The notes: generated by a model from the letters alone, not told the origin. A DNA stretch of 64,000 bases from Perkinsus olseni (GCA_013115125.1 JABANN010000046.1:1-64000), one strand, 5' to 3'; shown: positions 34,071 through 44,670, counted from the first letter of the stretch. A program made the numbers and translations.

Positions 34071-34473
34071 GTGATTGGGGGTCTTACAACAAGATGCTAG
34101 TTGGCGCAAAGTACAACTTACCTTCTGACCGTGCCCAACGAAGCATTCGTGTCAGAGCTCTGATCTAAGGCGGCGTTTGACCTTGGGAAAAGTTGACACC
34201 GCTCGAACCTTCAGCACGTCGCGCGCCATAACAAGCTGTTATGTTACTAACAATAGGTTGGACGATTCGACGGGCGCTCACTCGACCGATCAATGGAAGA
34301 GAGCCCAGATTAAAGGATATTCGAGGGTCTGCTCTACACCTCGAGAAGGGAGGCTCCGCTACACTAGCTCGGTATATACCCGGGTTTCGATGCGGAGCTA
34401 CGATGGTGGAACGTCTGCACCCCGGGGGAAAAACTCGGTCGCGCGAAAGTGGAGGCTTCTCGAAGGCTAGCGA

Positions 34474-34524
34474 AGGCATCCTCCTCTTCTGTTCCACAGT
34501 GTGGAACAGAAGAGGAGGATGCCT
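34474..34524. repeat. Perfect inverted duplication, 25+1+25
   Basis: Two 25-base arms (34474-34498 and 34500-34524) are exact reverse complements around one G. The spacer is too short for a normal hairpin loop, so this looks like a fold-back copying event. A smaller inverted repeat GGGTGTGG-AAT-CCACACCC follows at about 34527-34545. Confidence 0.9.
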
Positions 34525-34756
34525 AGGGTGTGGAATCCACACCCTACCTCTCCTTTCATTCCACTTGCCCGTTTCCCAACTCCCTTTCTCTTTCGCCCGC
34601 CCCTCTTTCCCCCCTCTGAAACGTTCTCCAACCACAGTCTTCTTCCGATGCTTTTCCGTGTTACATTCCGAGTCGGAACTGATTTCACGCCTCCCCTCAT
34701 TCTTTTAGTTGTCTTCTTAGTCTGAAGACCTCACTTCTCTCATCTCCCTATATCTG

Positions 34757-35423
34757 ATGTCACTACAAACACGCAGTATGTCCAACGCTCGAGCTGCGAC
34801 TCGTGCCGCCATCCTTCAAAGCTTCTTCAACTGCCCTGGTTGTTATTCCTTCAACTGTCTTGCGACATTCCGCCCTACATCTATATTCCCCCTTCTACAA
34901 GAAGAGCCCTTGCTCCAATGGCTACACCGTCACTCTCTGCTCAAGACCGACACCCTCTGCACCTGCGGCAAACCAAGAACTCGGTACAGTAAACGTTCTA
35001 AAGCTGGTCTGTTCGTTTGGTACTTGCGCTGTACCAATCAACAATGCCCTTCGACGGATTCTACTGTGAGGACTGGCATATGGAAGAACAGGTCATTGCC
35101 ATTTACTAAGATCTTCAGCTTACTCGTCTTGATCGCTGTGGGTGACAGCCGAAGAAGAATTTCTGATGATTTACGCATTAGTCGTAAGTGCGTCACTTGG
35201 TGGCTCTAGCTAGTTGGCCAGTGCTGCTCTCTCTACAACGACTTCACAAGTAGGGATACTACCTATCCTAATGTCCAGGCTGATGAAATGGTGGTGGGTG
35301 GTAAAAACAAGTACAATCGAGGAAAGCCCTCAAGAAAGGATCGTCGGCTCGTGTGGGTGGAGACCAGGTAATCAATTCTCAGTGGAAGTGCACCGACTGT
35401 ACAGTATCAGCGACTGAAGGATG
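34757..35423 (+). pseudogene. ISXO2/Merlin-type transposase relic
   Basis: The 150-codon frame 34757-35209 shows an N-terminal zinc-ribbon-like part (CPGCYSF, then CTCGK and RCTNQQCPST) and a helical segment (LPFTKIFSLLVLI...ISRKCVTWW). After a stop, the coding pattern resumes with ADEMVVGGKNKYNRGK, typical of the catalytic block of ISXO2/IS1016-like transposases, known in eukaryotes as Merlin elements. Further stops follow within 60 codons. No terminal inverted repeats or target duplication were recognised. This is a dead DNA transposon inside the tandem gene array. Confidence 0.7.
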
Positions 35424-35569
35424 GCTACGGCGGAGCCACTTGGCTGATGCTTAGTGTGGGTCCGGGCCATCGGAATCCGATGATCGGATAGGTGTTATGA
35501 GTATCCGTGTGAGGCGACGCTATTGCTGTGATGCTTGATTCTTGCCATTGGGTCGTCATTGAGGTACAC

Positions 35570-36740
35570 CGCTAGTGATGATCACGAGAGGGAAGTGGCC
35601 GTTACAGCGGTCAGGGCCATTTGGAGGTGCTCGGGAAATTGTAATCGACAATTATGCTATGTAGCATACAGGCCCTGTAGTACAGGGTATACACTTTGGC
35701 CTTTCCTCCAGCGGACCTTTTTCGGCTTCTGTAACGTTCAATGTCAACTGCAATGATACAGCAATGACGAGGTAACAACAGCATGCGGCATTAGTAATGA
35801 AGGACGTGAAATCGAAATTGCCGGTGTTTTATTGATCGCTTTCTCAAGACAGATGAATATCAATAATATGACACCGTATATATATCGTTCTAAACTTTCT
35901 GCTTCAAATTGTCTACTTGACCAGCCTCTACGGGAATGTATAGTTGTTGGCATGACGAATGAATTTCACGCAAAGATTCGGGAACTCTCCTCCGTCAAAT
36001 CGGTCAACATGAGGCCTGGTCTATCATCGGGCATTCACTCTCCATCATCCCCCTTGAGAAGTCCATACTTGAGAAAGTCCTTCCCGTACTTGCGGGAACT
36101 AGACAGAGATTTTCGGAGATAATCTAAGCGTCGCACAATGCTGGAGATAGCAGCCTTGAGCTTGCTCTCAGTGGTCAAGAGGTCAGGTAGCCTCTCGATA
36201 GCTAATCGCTCACCCTCAATGGTGTTAATTCTTGCATTCAAGAATCTCTCTCTTGAACCGTTGAACTTCTCACGGTCAACAGGTTCCAGTAAGAGATGAG
36301 CTCCGTCAAATAGGTTCGGGTCTTCCACACCATCGCGTAGATGAACTCGTTGTAGCGCCCTCGATTGGAAGCGGTGCAGCCTTGCTTGGTGCAGCCGGTA
36401 CTTCATCTTCCTTGAGCTCTGCCTGCACTGGGCCTGTGCCACAGGCATCGCACCTCCCAGATGGACCATCCGGTCATCCATTGTGTCTTTACTGGGTAAC
36501 ACCGTATCACCCTAGGGAGGGAACGGTGGCCCTCACAGTGGTCAGGACCATTCGGAAATACTCAGGAAATTGTCATGGACGTTTTTGCTGTGGTTCGGAA
36601 ACCAGAACCCGAACCCAAACCCCGTACAGGGCCTGTAAAGATACACTTCGGTGGTTCTACCAGCAGTTGTCTTTCGGCTTCTGTAATATCTAAGGTCTAC
36701 TGCAACTCAAGAGTGATGACAAAGTAACAACAGCATGCGG
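35570..36740. repeat. Duplicated 3' flanks of array copies 2 and 3
   Basis: The sequence at about 35570-35790 is a diverged copy of that at about 36500-36730. Shared blocks include GAGGGAA.(G)GTGGCC.T.ACAG, the CAGGAAATTGT-type block, TTTCGGCTTCTGTAA and GTAACAACAGCATGCGG. These are the downstream flanks (minus-strand sense) of two family copies, showing that the tandem duplication unit includes intergenic DNA. Confidence 0.65.
36035..36420 (-). pseudogene. Array family copy 2, 5'-truncated remnant
   Basis: Only the C-terminal third of the family remains: HLLLEPVDREKFNGSRERF, NARINTIEG, RLPDLLTTESKLKA and KYGKDFLKYGLL. It is closest to copy 3 (shared DGAHLLLEPVDREKF and LERL.DLL.TESKLKA). 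Upstream of residue 50 the frame is scrambled and no signal peptide remains. Confidence 0.75.
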
Positions 36741-36975
36741 TAATAGTCATGAAATAGGTAAAATCGAAGTAGCCAATTTTTTATAAGCTTTTGTTTAGAC
36801 AGATACACATTAATGACGACGTTCTTATCATTTTTTCATAACCTTCAACCGCCTCAAGTTGTCTTCATTCCCAGCCTCGACGACATGGAAGTAACGGGAA
36901 TATAGACGTTGGCATGATGAGCAGATAATCTGCTGCAGATGCCACGAGAAGATTCGGGGCTTCTCATCCATCTAG

Positions 36976-37917
36976 TCAGTCAACATGAGGAACGCACTCC
37001 TCCGCATCATCCTCCTCCTCGAGGAGGCCGTTTTTAAGGCCGTCCTTGCCGTGCCTGCGGAACTTAGAAAGATGATTCCGAAGAGGACTCAAGCGTCGCA
37101 CAATGCGGGAGCTAACAGCCTTGAGTTTGCTTTCAGTAATCAGAAGATCTGCTAGCCTTTCGAGAGCGAATGGCCAGCCCTTCACGGTGTCAAGTCGAGC
37201 ATTCGAGAAGCTCATTCTCGAACCGTCGAACTTTTCCCGATCAACAGGTTCCAGTAAGAGATGAGCTGCGTCTGATGAGTTGCGGTCCTTGTAGAAGGAA
37301 CCGCGCATCGCCTTCCCAACCATCGCGTAGACAAACTCGTTGTAACGCCCTCGATTGGAAGTGTCCAACTTGACGCCTGTTAATTGTGACGTTCCATCTA
37401 ACTCTACCGTCGCTTCCACCCCATCTTCACTGAACCCGTAGTATACGCCGTTAGGGGCTGGCTCCTCAGCATCAGCCAGCAATAGCTGGTTGCCGGTCCA
37501 AAAACTCTCTGCGGTGGAGAGTACCGGGTTACCGCGCAATAGCGGCTGCCCCTGCCACCCTCGCCTCAGAGGAACGAAGGCCTCGAAACGGAATCGGTGA
37601 GCGGTAAGGGCCCGTGCCCAATAGTTTTTGGTGCCTTTCATGTCGTCCACACGGTAAACAGCCATTTCAACTCCTTTAGAATCTCGGCGCGGCCCTTGGC
37701 AGTGCTTCACGTACTCACAGTAGAATCCATCCACAGTCTGACGCCCCAGTCTCTTCGTACGAATAACCCCACCCTCGGCTGCGAGTTGGAAGTAATATCT
37801 TGTTCCCTCATCCGTCTCGCCAACGAGAACCGGACTTCGACGGCTGCTGGTCATCTCCCCCTGTAGCGCTAGGATCACTGTAAGAATGGGGAGAGAAATC
37901 TGGCGACGCTGTGCCAT
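36976..37917 (-). CDS. Array family copy 3, predicted secreted protein
   Basis: 313 residues from MAQRRQISLPILTVILAL, a signal-peptide-like start; the open frame extends 14 codons further to 37959. Blocks in order: PVLVGETDEGTRYYFQL, VDGFYCEYV, YRVDDMKGTKNYW, EEPAPNGVYYGFSEDGVEA, RYNEFVYAMVGKAMRGSF, LLLEPVDREKFDGSRMSF and ARLDTVKG. It ends with a basic FRRHGKDGLK followed by an acidic EEEDDAEE tail. GCCCTCAG lies about 30 bases before this ATG, a possible splice or trans-splice acceptor, which favours the inner start. Function unknown. Confidence 0.8.
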   Translation of the reverse strand: MAQRRQISLPILTVILALQGEMTSSRRSPVLVGETDEGTRYYFQLAAEGGVIRTKRLGRQTVDGFYCEYVKHCQGPRRDSKGVEMAVYRVDDMKGTKNYWARALTAHRFRFEAFVPLRRGWQGQPLLRGNPVLSTAESFWTGNQLLLADAEEPAPNGVYYGFSEDGVEATVELDGTSQLTGVKLDTSNRGRYNEFVYAMVGKAMRGSFYKDRNSSDAAHLLLEPVDREKFDGSRMSFSNARLDTVKGWPFALERLADLLITESKLKAVSSRIVRRLSPLRNHLSKFRRHGKDGLKNGLLEEEDDAEECVPHVD

Positions 37918-38332
37918 GAAACGATGTGGGGGAGATGATGAGCTGAGGGCACCTCTCATAGGAAATTCCGGAGTTGCGGAAAAGCACAGCAGAGTGGGCA
38001 GAGTGGGCTAGCGTGAGATAGTTGGTGTACTGAGACACAGGAAAAATAAGTCACTCGGAAACGGCAGCGTCTCTATGGCGAGCGCAACTACTCTTTATGT
38101 CACGAGTGGCGATACCTGTGCGGGGCTCAGCGGGTGTCTCAGTATACTCGCAGAATTGTAGCTAGCTACATCTCAGAATTGTGTATCTGAATGTTATCGG
38201 GCTGATAATATCAGCGTGACGTCGAGTGCCACCCCCTGTCGCGCACCTGAACGGCCTGGGTGCCTGATGTTGTTAAGAATGATGAGACTGCGGTCCTCAG
38301 AAAACAAAATGAGTCTGATCGTATCATACGAT

Positions 38333-38355
38333 TCGTATGTTTCTGAAACATACGA
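38333..38355. repeat. Inverted duplication, 11+1+11
   Basis: TCGTATGTTTC and GAAACATACGA flank a single T. A second, overlapping inverted pair (CTGATCGTAT / ATACGATCAG) encloses it. Confidence 0.7.
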
Positions 38356-39668
38356 TCAGATTAAGATTCTCTCCCCCCATCATTCATCATCACTACTGTA
38401 CGTTGCTGTTTTCATAATGCTCTCCTCTACCTGCTTTGGTCTACCGCTCAGCAACCATCTCATGGACCATAGCTCAACGCATGAACTTTGCGTTTGATAA
38501 AAAAAATATCTTCGGATTCTACTCGATGCGAGCGTCGAGGCTCGATAATTGTTGCTGTATAGAATCGCGGCAGGACTGACTATTATAGATCGAGTTTGTG
38601 GTCAAGAATCATGACCCTGATGCATGAAGGGCCCGACAGGTATCTCTCGTGATTTCCATCATGCCACGTCCATCACCATCAGTAGCCATTCTGTGCGTTT
38701 CATCATAAATAGCGAGTTGTGCTCATCAGTCAAAGCAACCAAGGCGGTTTTCTGTCGCTCACATCGTTCTCAGCTTCGGTTGCACTTTACTTGGTGAGAC
38801 TGGATGTCTCAAACGTCATGCGGGCACTAGCTATGATGAAGCGATCACTGTGAGTTGGAGTTCGCTTCGGAGTACCGAGAAGTTGCCAGTGAACGATTGG
38901 ACTATGATTGAGTCGCCTGATGACTACTTCAACAAGGTAATATCACGGGAGGCCATTAGTGAAGCACAGTTTTTGGGGCCGGCTTTTCCTCATGCTCAAC
39001 GACGAACATTTGTTTCTCCTTGCATGACTCAAGTTGAGTCAGCTTCCCATTATCACGAATGAAGGCATCCTCGCCTGCTCGACGAATCCGTCCTGCCCAT
39101 CCAGTCACTAAGGTCCATAGTCATTCACCAATGGCGGTTCCCCTGGAACCGCAGAGCTTTCACACACCCCAAGGAGTGACCCCCGAGTCGGGGGCCCCGA
39201 CACCTCGTCCGGTTAGGATGGATGTCAGCGTCCCTCGGAGGGTAGTCCTTATCGCTGTCGTTTTCACGTTTCGCGTGGCGTCTTCGTCGGGCTCGTGTAC
39301 TCTCGGGCGACCGTAGTACGGCTCGTGTCGGCAAGATGATATCTCGTCGAGATGACCTCACTCCACATTAGCGAAGATGATGGGTTCACAGGGAGTGCAA
39401 ACGCTTTAATTGAAGGGTCAGGGCTTTTCTATCTTTGATAGCGAGAGTTCAGTAGAGTCCACTGAGTGGACCACTGCCGCCTACAGTAGGCGCCTACTGG
39501 CGTGTACTCCAACAAGATAACAGTGGTCAGGTAACAACATAAAAGTCATTCATAAAGAACATTTTCCACGGTTGAATAATATCGACAGCTTTCAGTCTGT
39601 GCCTTCGAGGTGTTGTTGTAGCACCGAAGTGAGCCAAGATCTGGCTGTCGGGGAATCTCCTGCTCCGC

Positions 39669-40637
39669 CTACTCGATGGACACGGAACCGGAACTATCAT
39701 CGTCCTCTTCTGTGTCATCCTCTGTAAGTAGTTCCTTCTTGAGACCATCCTTGCCACGTCTCCGTAACCTAGATGCGGCATTTCGGACGGCTCTGGATGC
39801 TCTCGCGATACGTGACCTGGCAGCGTGGAATCGCCTAGTTCGACGCAGCCCGAGAAGGTCTGGTAGTTGGCTGCTTTTCACGGGCCAGCCCTCGATGGTG
39901 TTCATTCGAGCCCGCGAGAAGGTCTGTCTCGAGCCGTCAAATTTCGTAGGATCGACTGGTTCCAGGATGAGATAGACGCTGAACTCTTGCGCCCTACCGA
40001 AGGCTCCCACCAGTGCTTTTCCAAGCATAGTGTAGCTCATCTCATTGTACCGCTTAGGTTGCGGACCTTTCACCTGGAGGTGCTTCACTTGTGAGTTCTG
40101 ATCGAACTCAATGGTCGCTCGCAGACCATGCTCAATGAAACCGTGGTAGACACCGTTCGGGGCCGGCTTTGCCTCATTCTCAGTGGCAAATAATCCCTCT
40201 TCCCTGAGCAGACGGTTGGCAGCGGAAACTACCGGGTCGTCGGACCGTACTGGACTTTCGAAATCTTCTTGTGCTGCCGGCGTGAAGGACTTAAAAAGGA
40301 GCTTCCTACGGGCAGGCGCCACGAATATTCTCGAACCCTCCACGTCATCCATAGTGTACATCCACATTTGGCATCGTGCATGCCATGCATCATCTTCATA
40401 ATCTGCACACGCCTCCAAGTGTGGTTCCTTGTACGTGCACTGGAAGCCATCTACAGTGTGGTGTCGGGTACCCTCTCTATTTCTGATCATCCATTCGGGC
40501 CAGAGCTCGAAATAGTATCTTCTCCCTCTATCGGACTTCCCTACGAGGATAGGCTGCTGATGTCCTTCCAGGATCTCTAGTCGTAACGACAGCATTAGGC
40601 CGAGGGTCAGCCAAGGAGCGTGACGATGTTGTCTCAT
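39669..40637 (-). CDS. Array family copy 4, predicted secreted protein
   Basis: 322 residues from MRQHRHAPWLTLGLMLSL (signal-peptide-like); the frame is open 17 codons upstream. Family blocks: PILVGKSDRGRRYYFELWP, VDGFQCTY, MDDVEGSR, PAPNGVYHGFIEHGLRA, YNEMSYTMLGKAL, LEPVDPTKFDGSRQTFSRAR and NTIEG. The tail is RLRRRGKDGLKKELLTEDD. The sequence just before the ATG (TCTCTCAGCTTACC) is shared with the stub near 42.9 kb, and the CTCAG is a candidate acceptor. This copy has the variant YYHGF where most have YYGF. Function unknown. Confidence 0.8.
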   Translation of the reverse strand: MRQHRHAPWLTLGLMLSLRLEILEGHQQPILVGKSDRGRRYYFELWPEWMIRNREGTRHHTVDGFQCTYKEPHLEACADYEDDAWHARCQMWMYTMDDVEGSRIFVAPARRKLLFKSFTPAAQEDFESPVRSDDPVVSAANRLLREEGLFATENEAKPAPNGVYHGFIEHGLRATIEFDQNSQVKHLQVKGPQPKRYNEMSYTMLGKALVGAFGRAQEFSVYLILEPVDPTKFDGSRQTFSRARMNTIEGWPVKSSQLPDLLGLRRTRRFHAARSRIARASRAVRNAASRLRRRGKDGLKKELLTEDDTEEDDDSSGSVSIE

Positions 40638-40704
40638 TGGAAATGGTAAGCTGAGAGATCTCGATAGGTGCCGACTCATACGACCCAAGTAGGTTCACGT
40701 CACG

Positions 40705-40743
40705 GAGGCAGCACCTGTTCGGACTCCGAACAGGTGCTGCCTC
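40705..40743. repeat. Perfect inverted duplication, 19+1+19
   Basis: Arms 40705-40723 and 40725-40743 are exact reverse complements around one C. It lies in the 5' flank of copy 4. The related flank near 43.04 kb has only one arm, so the second arm was added after duplication or lost there. Confidence 0.9.
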
Positions 40744-41039
40744 TGAACTTCGGAGACAGACTGTGTGGGGACGCGCACTGAGCGGCAGGGACGCGATGGA
40801 AGAACATGGTCGCCCGAAGACCGATACGGTCTCAGAAGCGGACACATTATCCCCGCTTGTCGTGCGGATGGCGAAAAGTGGTTACAGAATGAAAGTGACA
40901 CATTCGAAAGCGTTGGATCCGTTGAAGTAACAATGTGATCTCAACATTACCGATTCCATTTCCCAAGCCTCTCGTGCGGGGAGATCTCGCCGAGGGGGCT
41001 CTGCGCTAACACTTTCTTCGGTTACTCAAGAGGTAGTAG

Positions 41040-41260
41040 GAGCTTATTATACCTATCTAATCGGTTCATATATACTTCTGCGAGACACGAGCCGTAGTGC
41101 AACACCACAACTCACTTTTCAACAACACCGTTACACAAAACAATATTCGACAGCTTCATCATTCTTATTATTGAAACACGTTATGTAGAACAAGCATGTC
41201 ATAAAACGATCAATGGTGAATTTCCGGAATAACGGCGAACCGTTTGTTTCTCATCAGCCG
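41040..41260. repeat. Duplicated 3' flank of copies 5 and 6
   Basis: This block is repeated at about 43080-43290 with moderate divergence: shared GTGCAACACCACAACT, CAACAACAC.GTTA.ACA and ACACGTTATRT.GAA..AGCA. It sits immediately downstream (minus sense) of both copy 5 and copy 6. Confidence 0.75.
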
Positions 41261-41340
41261 AGATTGACAGGGGGAATAGCATTGAGAGAATAGCCAGAAT
41301 CGCGAGATAGCCTCACGTGACGATTCGGCTGCTGTTTAAG

Positions 41341-42303
41341 CTACTCCTTCTTTTTAGCCACCGCGCGCCACTCATCGTCATCGGAACTGCCCTCTTCGGT
41401 GTCATCCTTTGTGAGAAGTTGATCCTTGAGGCCATCTTTACCCCTTCTGCGGAAACGAGACGCAGTGTTTCGGAGGGTCCGGAAGACCCTCGGAACTGCT
41501 TCTAATGGCTTGAAGCTGGGAGACCCCAGAGCTTCATAAACTGCTGCTTCGCCGCCTTTCCAACCTTCAATGGTATTGATTCGGGCACGCGAGAAACTCT
41601 CTCGCGAACCGTCGAACTTTTCTCGGTCGACAGGCTCCAAGATGAGGCCGAGTGTGAACCTCGGGTCGGAGAAGAAGCCGACAACCGCCTTCCCCAGCAT
41701 AGTGTAATGAAAGAGGCCACAGCTTTTCCAGTTCACGCTGACCTGTTTCACTTGCGAGGTTTCATCGAATTGGACAATGGCTTGCAAACCTTCCTCATTA
41801 AAGCCATAATATATACCGTTCCGAGCTGGCTTGTCCGCATTCTGAGTGACAAACATTCGGTCTCTCTTGATAAGATCCGTCACAAGTTTCTGGTCAATTG
41901 TCTGTAGTATAGGACTCCAAGCGAAGCCGCTTCCCGAGTTTGGAGGAAACAACCCTCCAGGACGGTCGCCCGTTCTCTCGGGGGTCATGTACTGTTTCGA
42001 GCCTCTGACGTCGTCGACAACGTAGACCCACCATTGCCAGCCTTTCTGCCATTCAGCCTTACCTTTGGCCTCATTCCGCTCTAGATACGGTCTCATAAAC
42101 ATGCACTCGATGCCGTTCACTGTGTGCCTTCTTATTCCATCTCTATTTCTTCTCATGCACGGAGGCCAAGGTTCGACATAGTACCTTGTTCCATTTTCTG
42201 ACTCGCCTACTACTATTGGCTCCTGCTGGCCTCTGACGATATTAATCCGTAATGACAACGTTAGGGTTAGGCTGAGACAAGCAGCATGACGGTGATATCT
42301 CAT
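41341..42303 (-). CDS. Array family copy 5, predicted secreted protein
   Basis: 320 residues from MRYHRHAACLSLTLTLSL; the frame is open 22 codons upstream, but those codons read through CCCTCAGCCTACC, a likely acceptor, so the inner Met is preferred. Blocks: PIVVGESENGTRYYVEPWP, VNGIECMFMRPYL, VVDDVRGSKQYM, PARNGIYYGFNEEGLQA, LILEPVDREKFDGSRESF and ARINTIEGW. It ends FRRRGKDGLKDQLLTKDD plus an acidic/basic end. It is the closest paralogue of copy 6: both have the MRYHRHAA start and the extra VK/AEWQKGWQWW-type insert. Confidence 0.8.
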   Translation of the reverse strand: MRYHRHAACLSLTLTLSLRINIVRGQQEPIVVGESENGTRYYVEPWPPCMRRNRDGIRRHTVNGIECMFMRPYLERNEAKGKAEWQKGWQWWVYVVDDVRGSKQYMTPERTGDRPGGLFPPNSGSGFAWSPILQTIDQKLVTDLIKRDRMFVTQNADKPARNGIYYGFNEEGLQAIVQFDETSQVKQVSVNWKSCGLFHYTMLGKAVVGFFSDPRFTLGLILEPVDREKFDGSRESFSRARINTIEGWKGGEAAVYEALGSPSFKPLEAVPRVFRTLRNTASRFRRRGKDGLKDQLLTKDDTEEGSSDDDEWRAVAKKKE

Positions 42304-42894
42304 AGAAGTAATTGGGCAGGAAAGGTAGGCTGAGGGAATTCGAAAGATACCAAGATAATTACTTCTCAAGAAGGTTATCTCTCATAGATGAGTCTCCCTT
42401 TACAGACTGAGCAAGCATATAGTCCGGAAGCGGGCACGTCGATAGAACATCGCTGATGTTACATCAGTCAGCGAACCGACAAAACCAGGGAAAAGCTAAC
42501 CGGCGCTCGAAAAATGCCTGGCGGCGCACAAAAAACTCTTCAGAATGCCTCGCGCGCCGGGAAGGCGAACGAAAATCACCATCGTTACAGTGATGAAGAC
42601 GTACGGGGTAGGTATGCGCCGCATACTATGCAGATCCTGACTCGGGAAACCGGAGTGTGGTGAATTAGTCTCATATCTCAATCAGGTTTTGATCTCAGGC
42701 ATGAATCATGCCGCATGATTCCATTAGCTTTCCGAATGAAAAACGCTCTTCGTATATCTCACTTAGATCTTATGATTCTGCCTCACTCTTCCGCGATCAA
42801 ATCACATTTTCGGCGTGATTGCTGTCCAAAACCAGAATAATTGCATTGAAGCGCGAGTGATCAAATGAACGAATCATCCCTGAGATCAACAATC

Positions 42895-43060
42895 CTCCCA
42901 CACGATCCAGCAGAGGAGCGTGACGATGTTGTCTCATTGGGAATGGTAAGCTGAGAGAGATGTCGAGAGTCTCTCGACGAGAGATGCCAATCCTTTCATA
43001 CGCCCCAAGAAGGTTCGCGTCTCGGAGGCAACACCTGTACAGAGACAGACGTTAGTGGTC
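42895..43060 (-). pseudogene. Array family 5' stub (start codon plus a few codons)
   Basis: The region repeats the 5' flank and first codons of copy 4: TCTCTCAGCTTACC, then ATG (42935-42937, minus) and MRQHRHAPL-type codons. Family homology ends within about ten codons. Upstream flank similarity continues to about 43060 (ATACG.CCCAAG.AGGTTC.CGTC). It marks the edge of a block duplication. Confidence 0.75.
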
Positions 43061-43422
43061 ACATGTGGAAAGCTCAATAAAACAATCTGATCGGTTCACA
43101 TATACGTCAGCGAGACAACAGCCATAGTGCAACACCACAACTTACTGGTCAACAACACAGTTATACATAGCATTCTTCAACAGCCTCATCATTCTCATCA
43201 TTGATACACGTTATATGGAATAAGCAATTTGATAAAGCTGGAATTGTGGATTTTCGTAGTAACGGCAGGCAGTTTTCGCCCATCGCCCCAGCCTGACAGA
43301 GTGAACTTCACTCAGTAAAGTCGGGAAAATAGTCAAAATATCTAGATAATCACGTCACGAATTGGCTCCTGTTTGGGGTACTCCATCTTTCATCTTTGCT
43401 AACCACCGCCTCGCACTATTTT

Positions 43423-44385
43423 TCATCGGGAATGCCCCCCCTCTGTGTTATCCTCCGTGAGAAGCTCGTCCTTGAGACCATCTCTGCCCCTCCTGCGGAA
43501 ACGAGATGCAGCGTTTCGGACGATCCTGGAGACACCAAGGGTCTTCAGTCTTGAATAAGCTCGCGATGGCTTGGAGTTGGGAAACCCCAGAGCTCCATAA
43601 ACTTCCTCTGGGCCGCCTTTCCAACCCTCAATGGTATTGATCCGAGCACGCGAGAAACTCTTGTACCAACCATTGTACTTAGCTGGGTCAAGGGGCTCTA
43701 AGATGAGGCCAATTTGTATGGGCGGGTCGGAAAAAAAGCCGACCACCACCTTCCCCAGCATAGTGTAGTTGAAGCGGTTGCAGCTTCGCGAGTTCACTCT
43801 GACTTGTTTCACTTGCGAGGTTTTATCGAAGTGGACAGTTGCACGAAAAAACTGATTAAAGCCATAATATATACCGTTCGGGGCTGGCTTGTCCGCATTC
43901 TCAGTGACATACACTCGCTCCCTCTCGATAAGATCCTTCACGGGACTCAGATCCATTGGACGTAGTAGAGGACTCCAAGCGAAGCCGCTTCCCGAGTGAC
44001 TCTTCCAGCGGGAGACCGGCTCGCCAGTGGCGGACGGGCCGCCACGGAAGGCCATTCTCTCCTTGGTCATATATTGTTTCGAGCCTTCCACGTCATCGAC
44101 TTTGTAAGTCCACCATTGCCATTCTTCATAAAAGCGTGCCTTAACTTTGACGCCATTCCGCGATAGATACGGTCTCATAAACATGCACTCTATGCCGTTC
44201 ACAGTGTGCCTTCTTATGCCATCTGTATTTCTTCTCATACCCGGAGGCCAGGCTTCAACGTAGTACCTTGTACCGTTCTCAGTCTCTCCTACAAGTACTG
44301 GCTCATGCTGGCCTCTTATGATATTCATCTGTAATGCCAACGTGAGGGTGAGGCCGAGGGAAGCGGCATGACGGTGATATCTCAT
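43423..44385 (-). CDS. Array family copy 6, predicted secreted protein
   Basis: 320 residues from MRYHRHAASLGLTLTLAL (signal-peptide-like). The open frame extends to 44466 through CCCTCAGCCTACC and into one arm of an inverted repeat, so the inner start is preferred. Blocks: PVLVGETENGTRYYVEAWP, VNGIECMFMRPYL, KVDDVEGSKQYM, PAPNGIYYGFNQ, NYTMLGKVVVGFF, LILEPLDPAKYNGWYKSF and ARINTIEGW. It ends FRRRGRDGLKDELLTEDN. One residue block (EGLQA in copy 5) is missing after YYGFNQ. Function unknown. Confidence 0.8.
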   Translation of the reverse strand: MRYHRHAASLGLTLTLALQMNIIRGQHEPVLVGETENGTRYYVEAWPPGMRRNTDGIRRHTVNGIECMFMRPYLSRNGVKVKARFYEEWQWWTYKVDDVEGSKQYMTKERMAFRGGPSATGEPVSRWKSHSGSGFAWSPLLRPMDLSPVKDLIERERVYVTENADKPAPNGIYYGFNQFFRATVHFDKTSQVKQVRVNSRSCNRFNYTMLGKVVVGFFSDPPIQIGLILEPLDPAKYNGWYKSFSRARINTIEGWKGGPEEVYGALGFPNSKPSRAYSRLKTLGVSRIVRNAASRFRRRGRDGLKDELLTEDNTEGGHSR

Positions 44386-44431
44386 AGAAGTAATTGGACA
44401 GGAAAGGTAGGCTGAGGGAACCCAAGAAATT

Positions 44432-44670
44432 CTACTGTGTGTGCCAGTTTGATATGCAAATGGCATTCATGCTGGCACAGTGAGTTCTGTCGCGAAACGG
44501 TTTTTCTGTGATATCTTTTACGAAACGGTTGATCGATTTGAACTTAGTCACTCTTCGGATTCATATCATGATTGCCTCCTGTTTGAAGTATGATTCACCC
44601 CGAGACCCTACCGCACGAGCTAGGTGAAAGCATAAATGCCATTTGCATATCAAACTGGCACACACAGTAG
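44432..44670. repeat. Inverted repeat, about 41-base arms, 157-base spacer
   Basis: Arms 44432-44472 and 44630-44670 are reverse complements with one mismatch; each includes GTGTGCCAGTTTGATATGC. The left arm overlaps the upstream open frame of copy 6. It could be a MITE-like element or another fold-back duplication. Confidence 0.85.

Noticed and set aside
34241-34708. 155-codon plus-strand frame next to the palindrome
   Set aside because: It runs through both arms of the inverted duplication and has no resemblance to known proteins.
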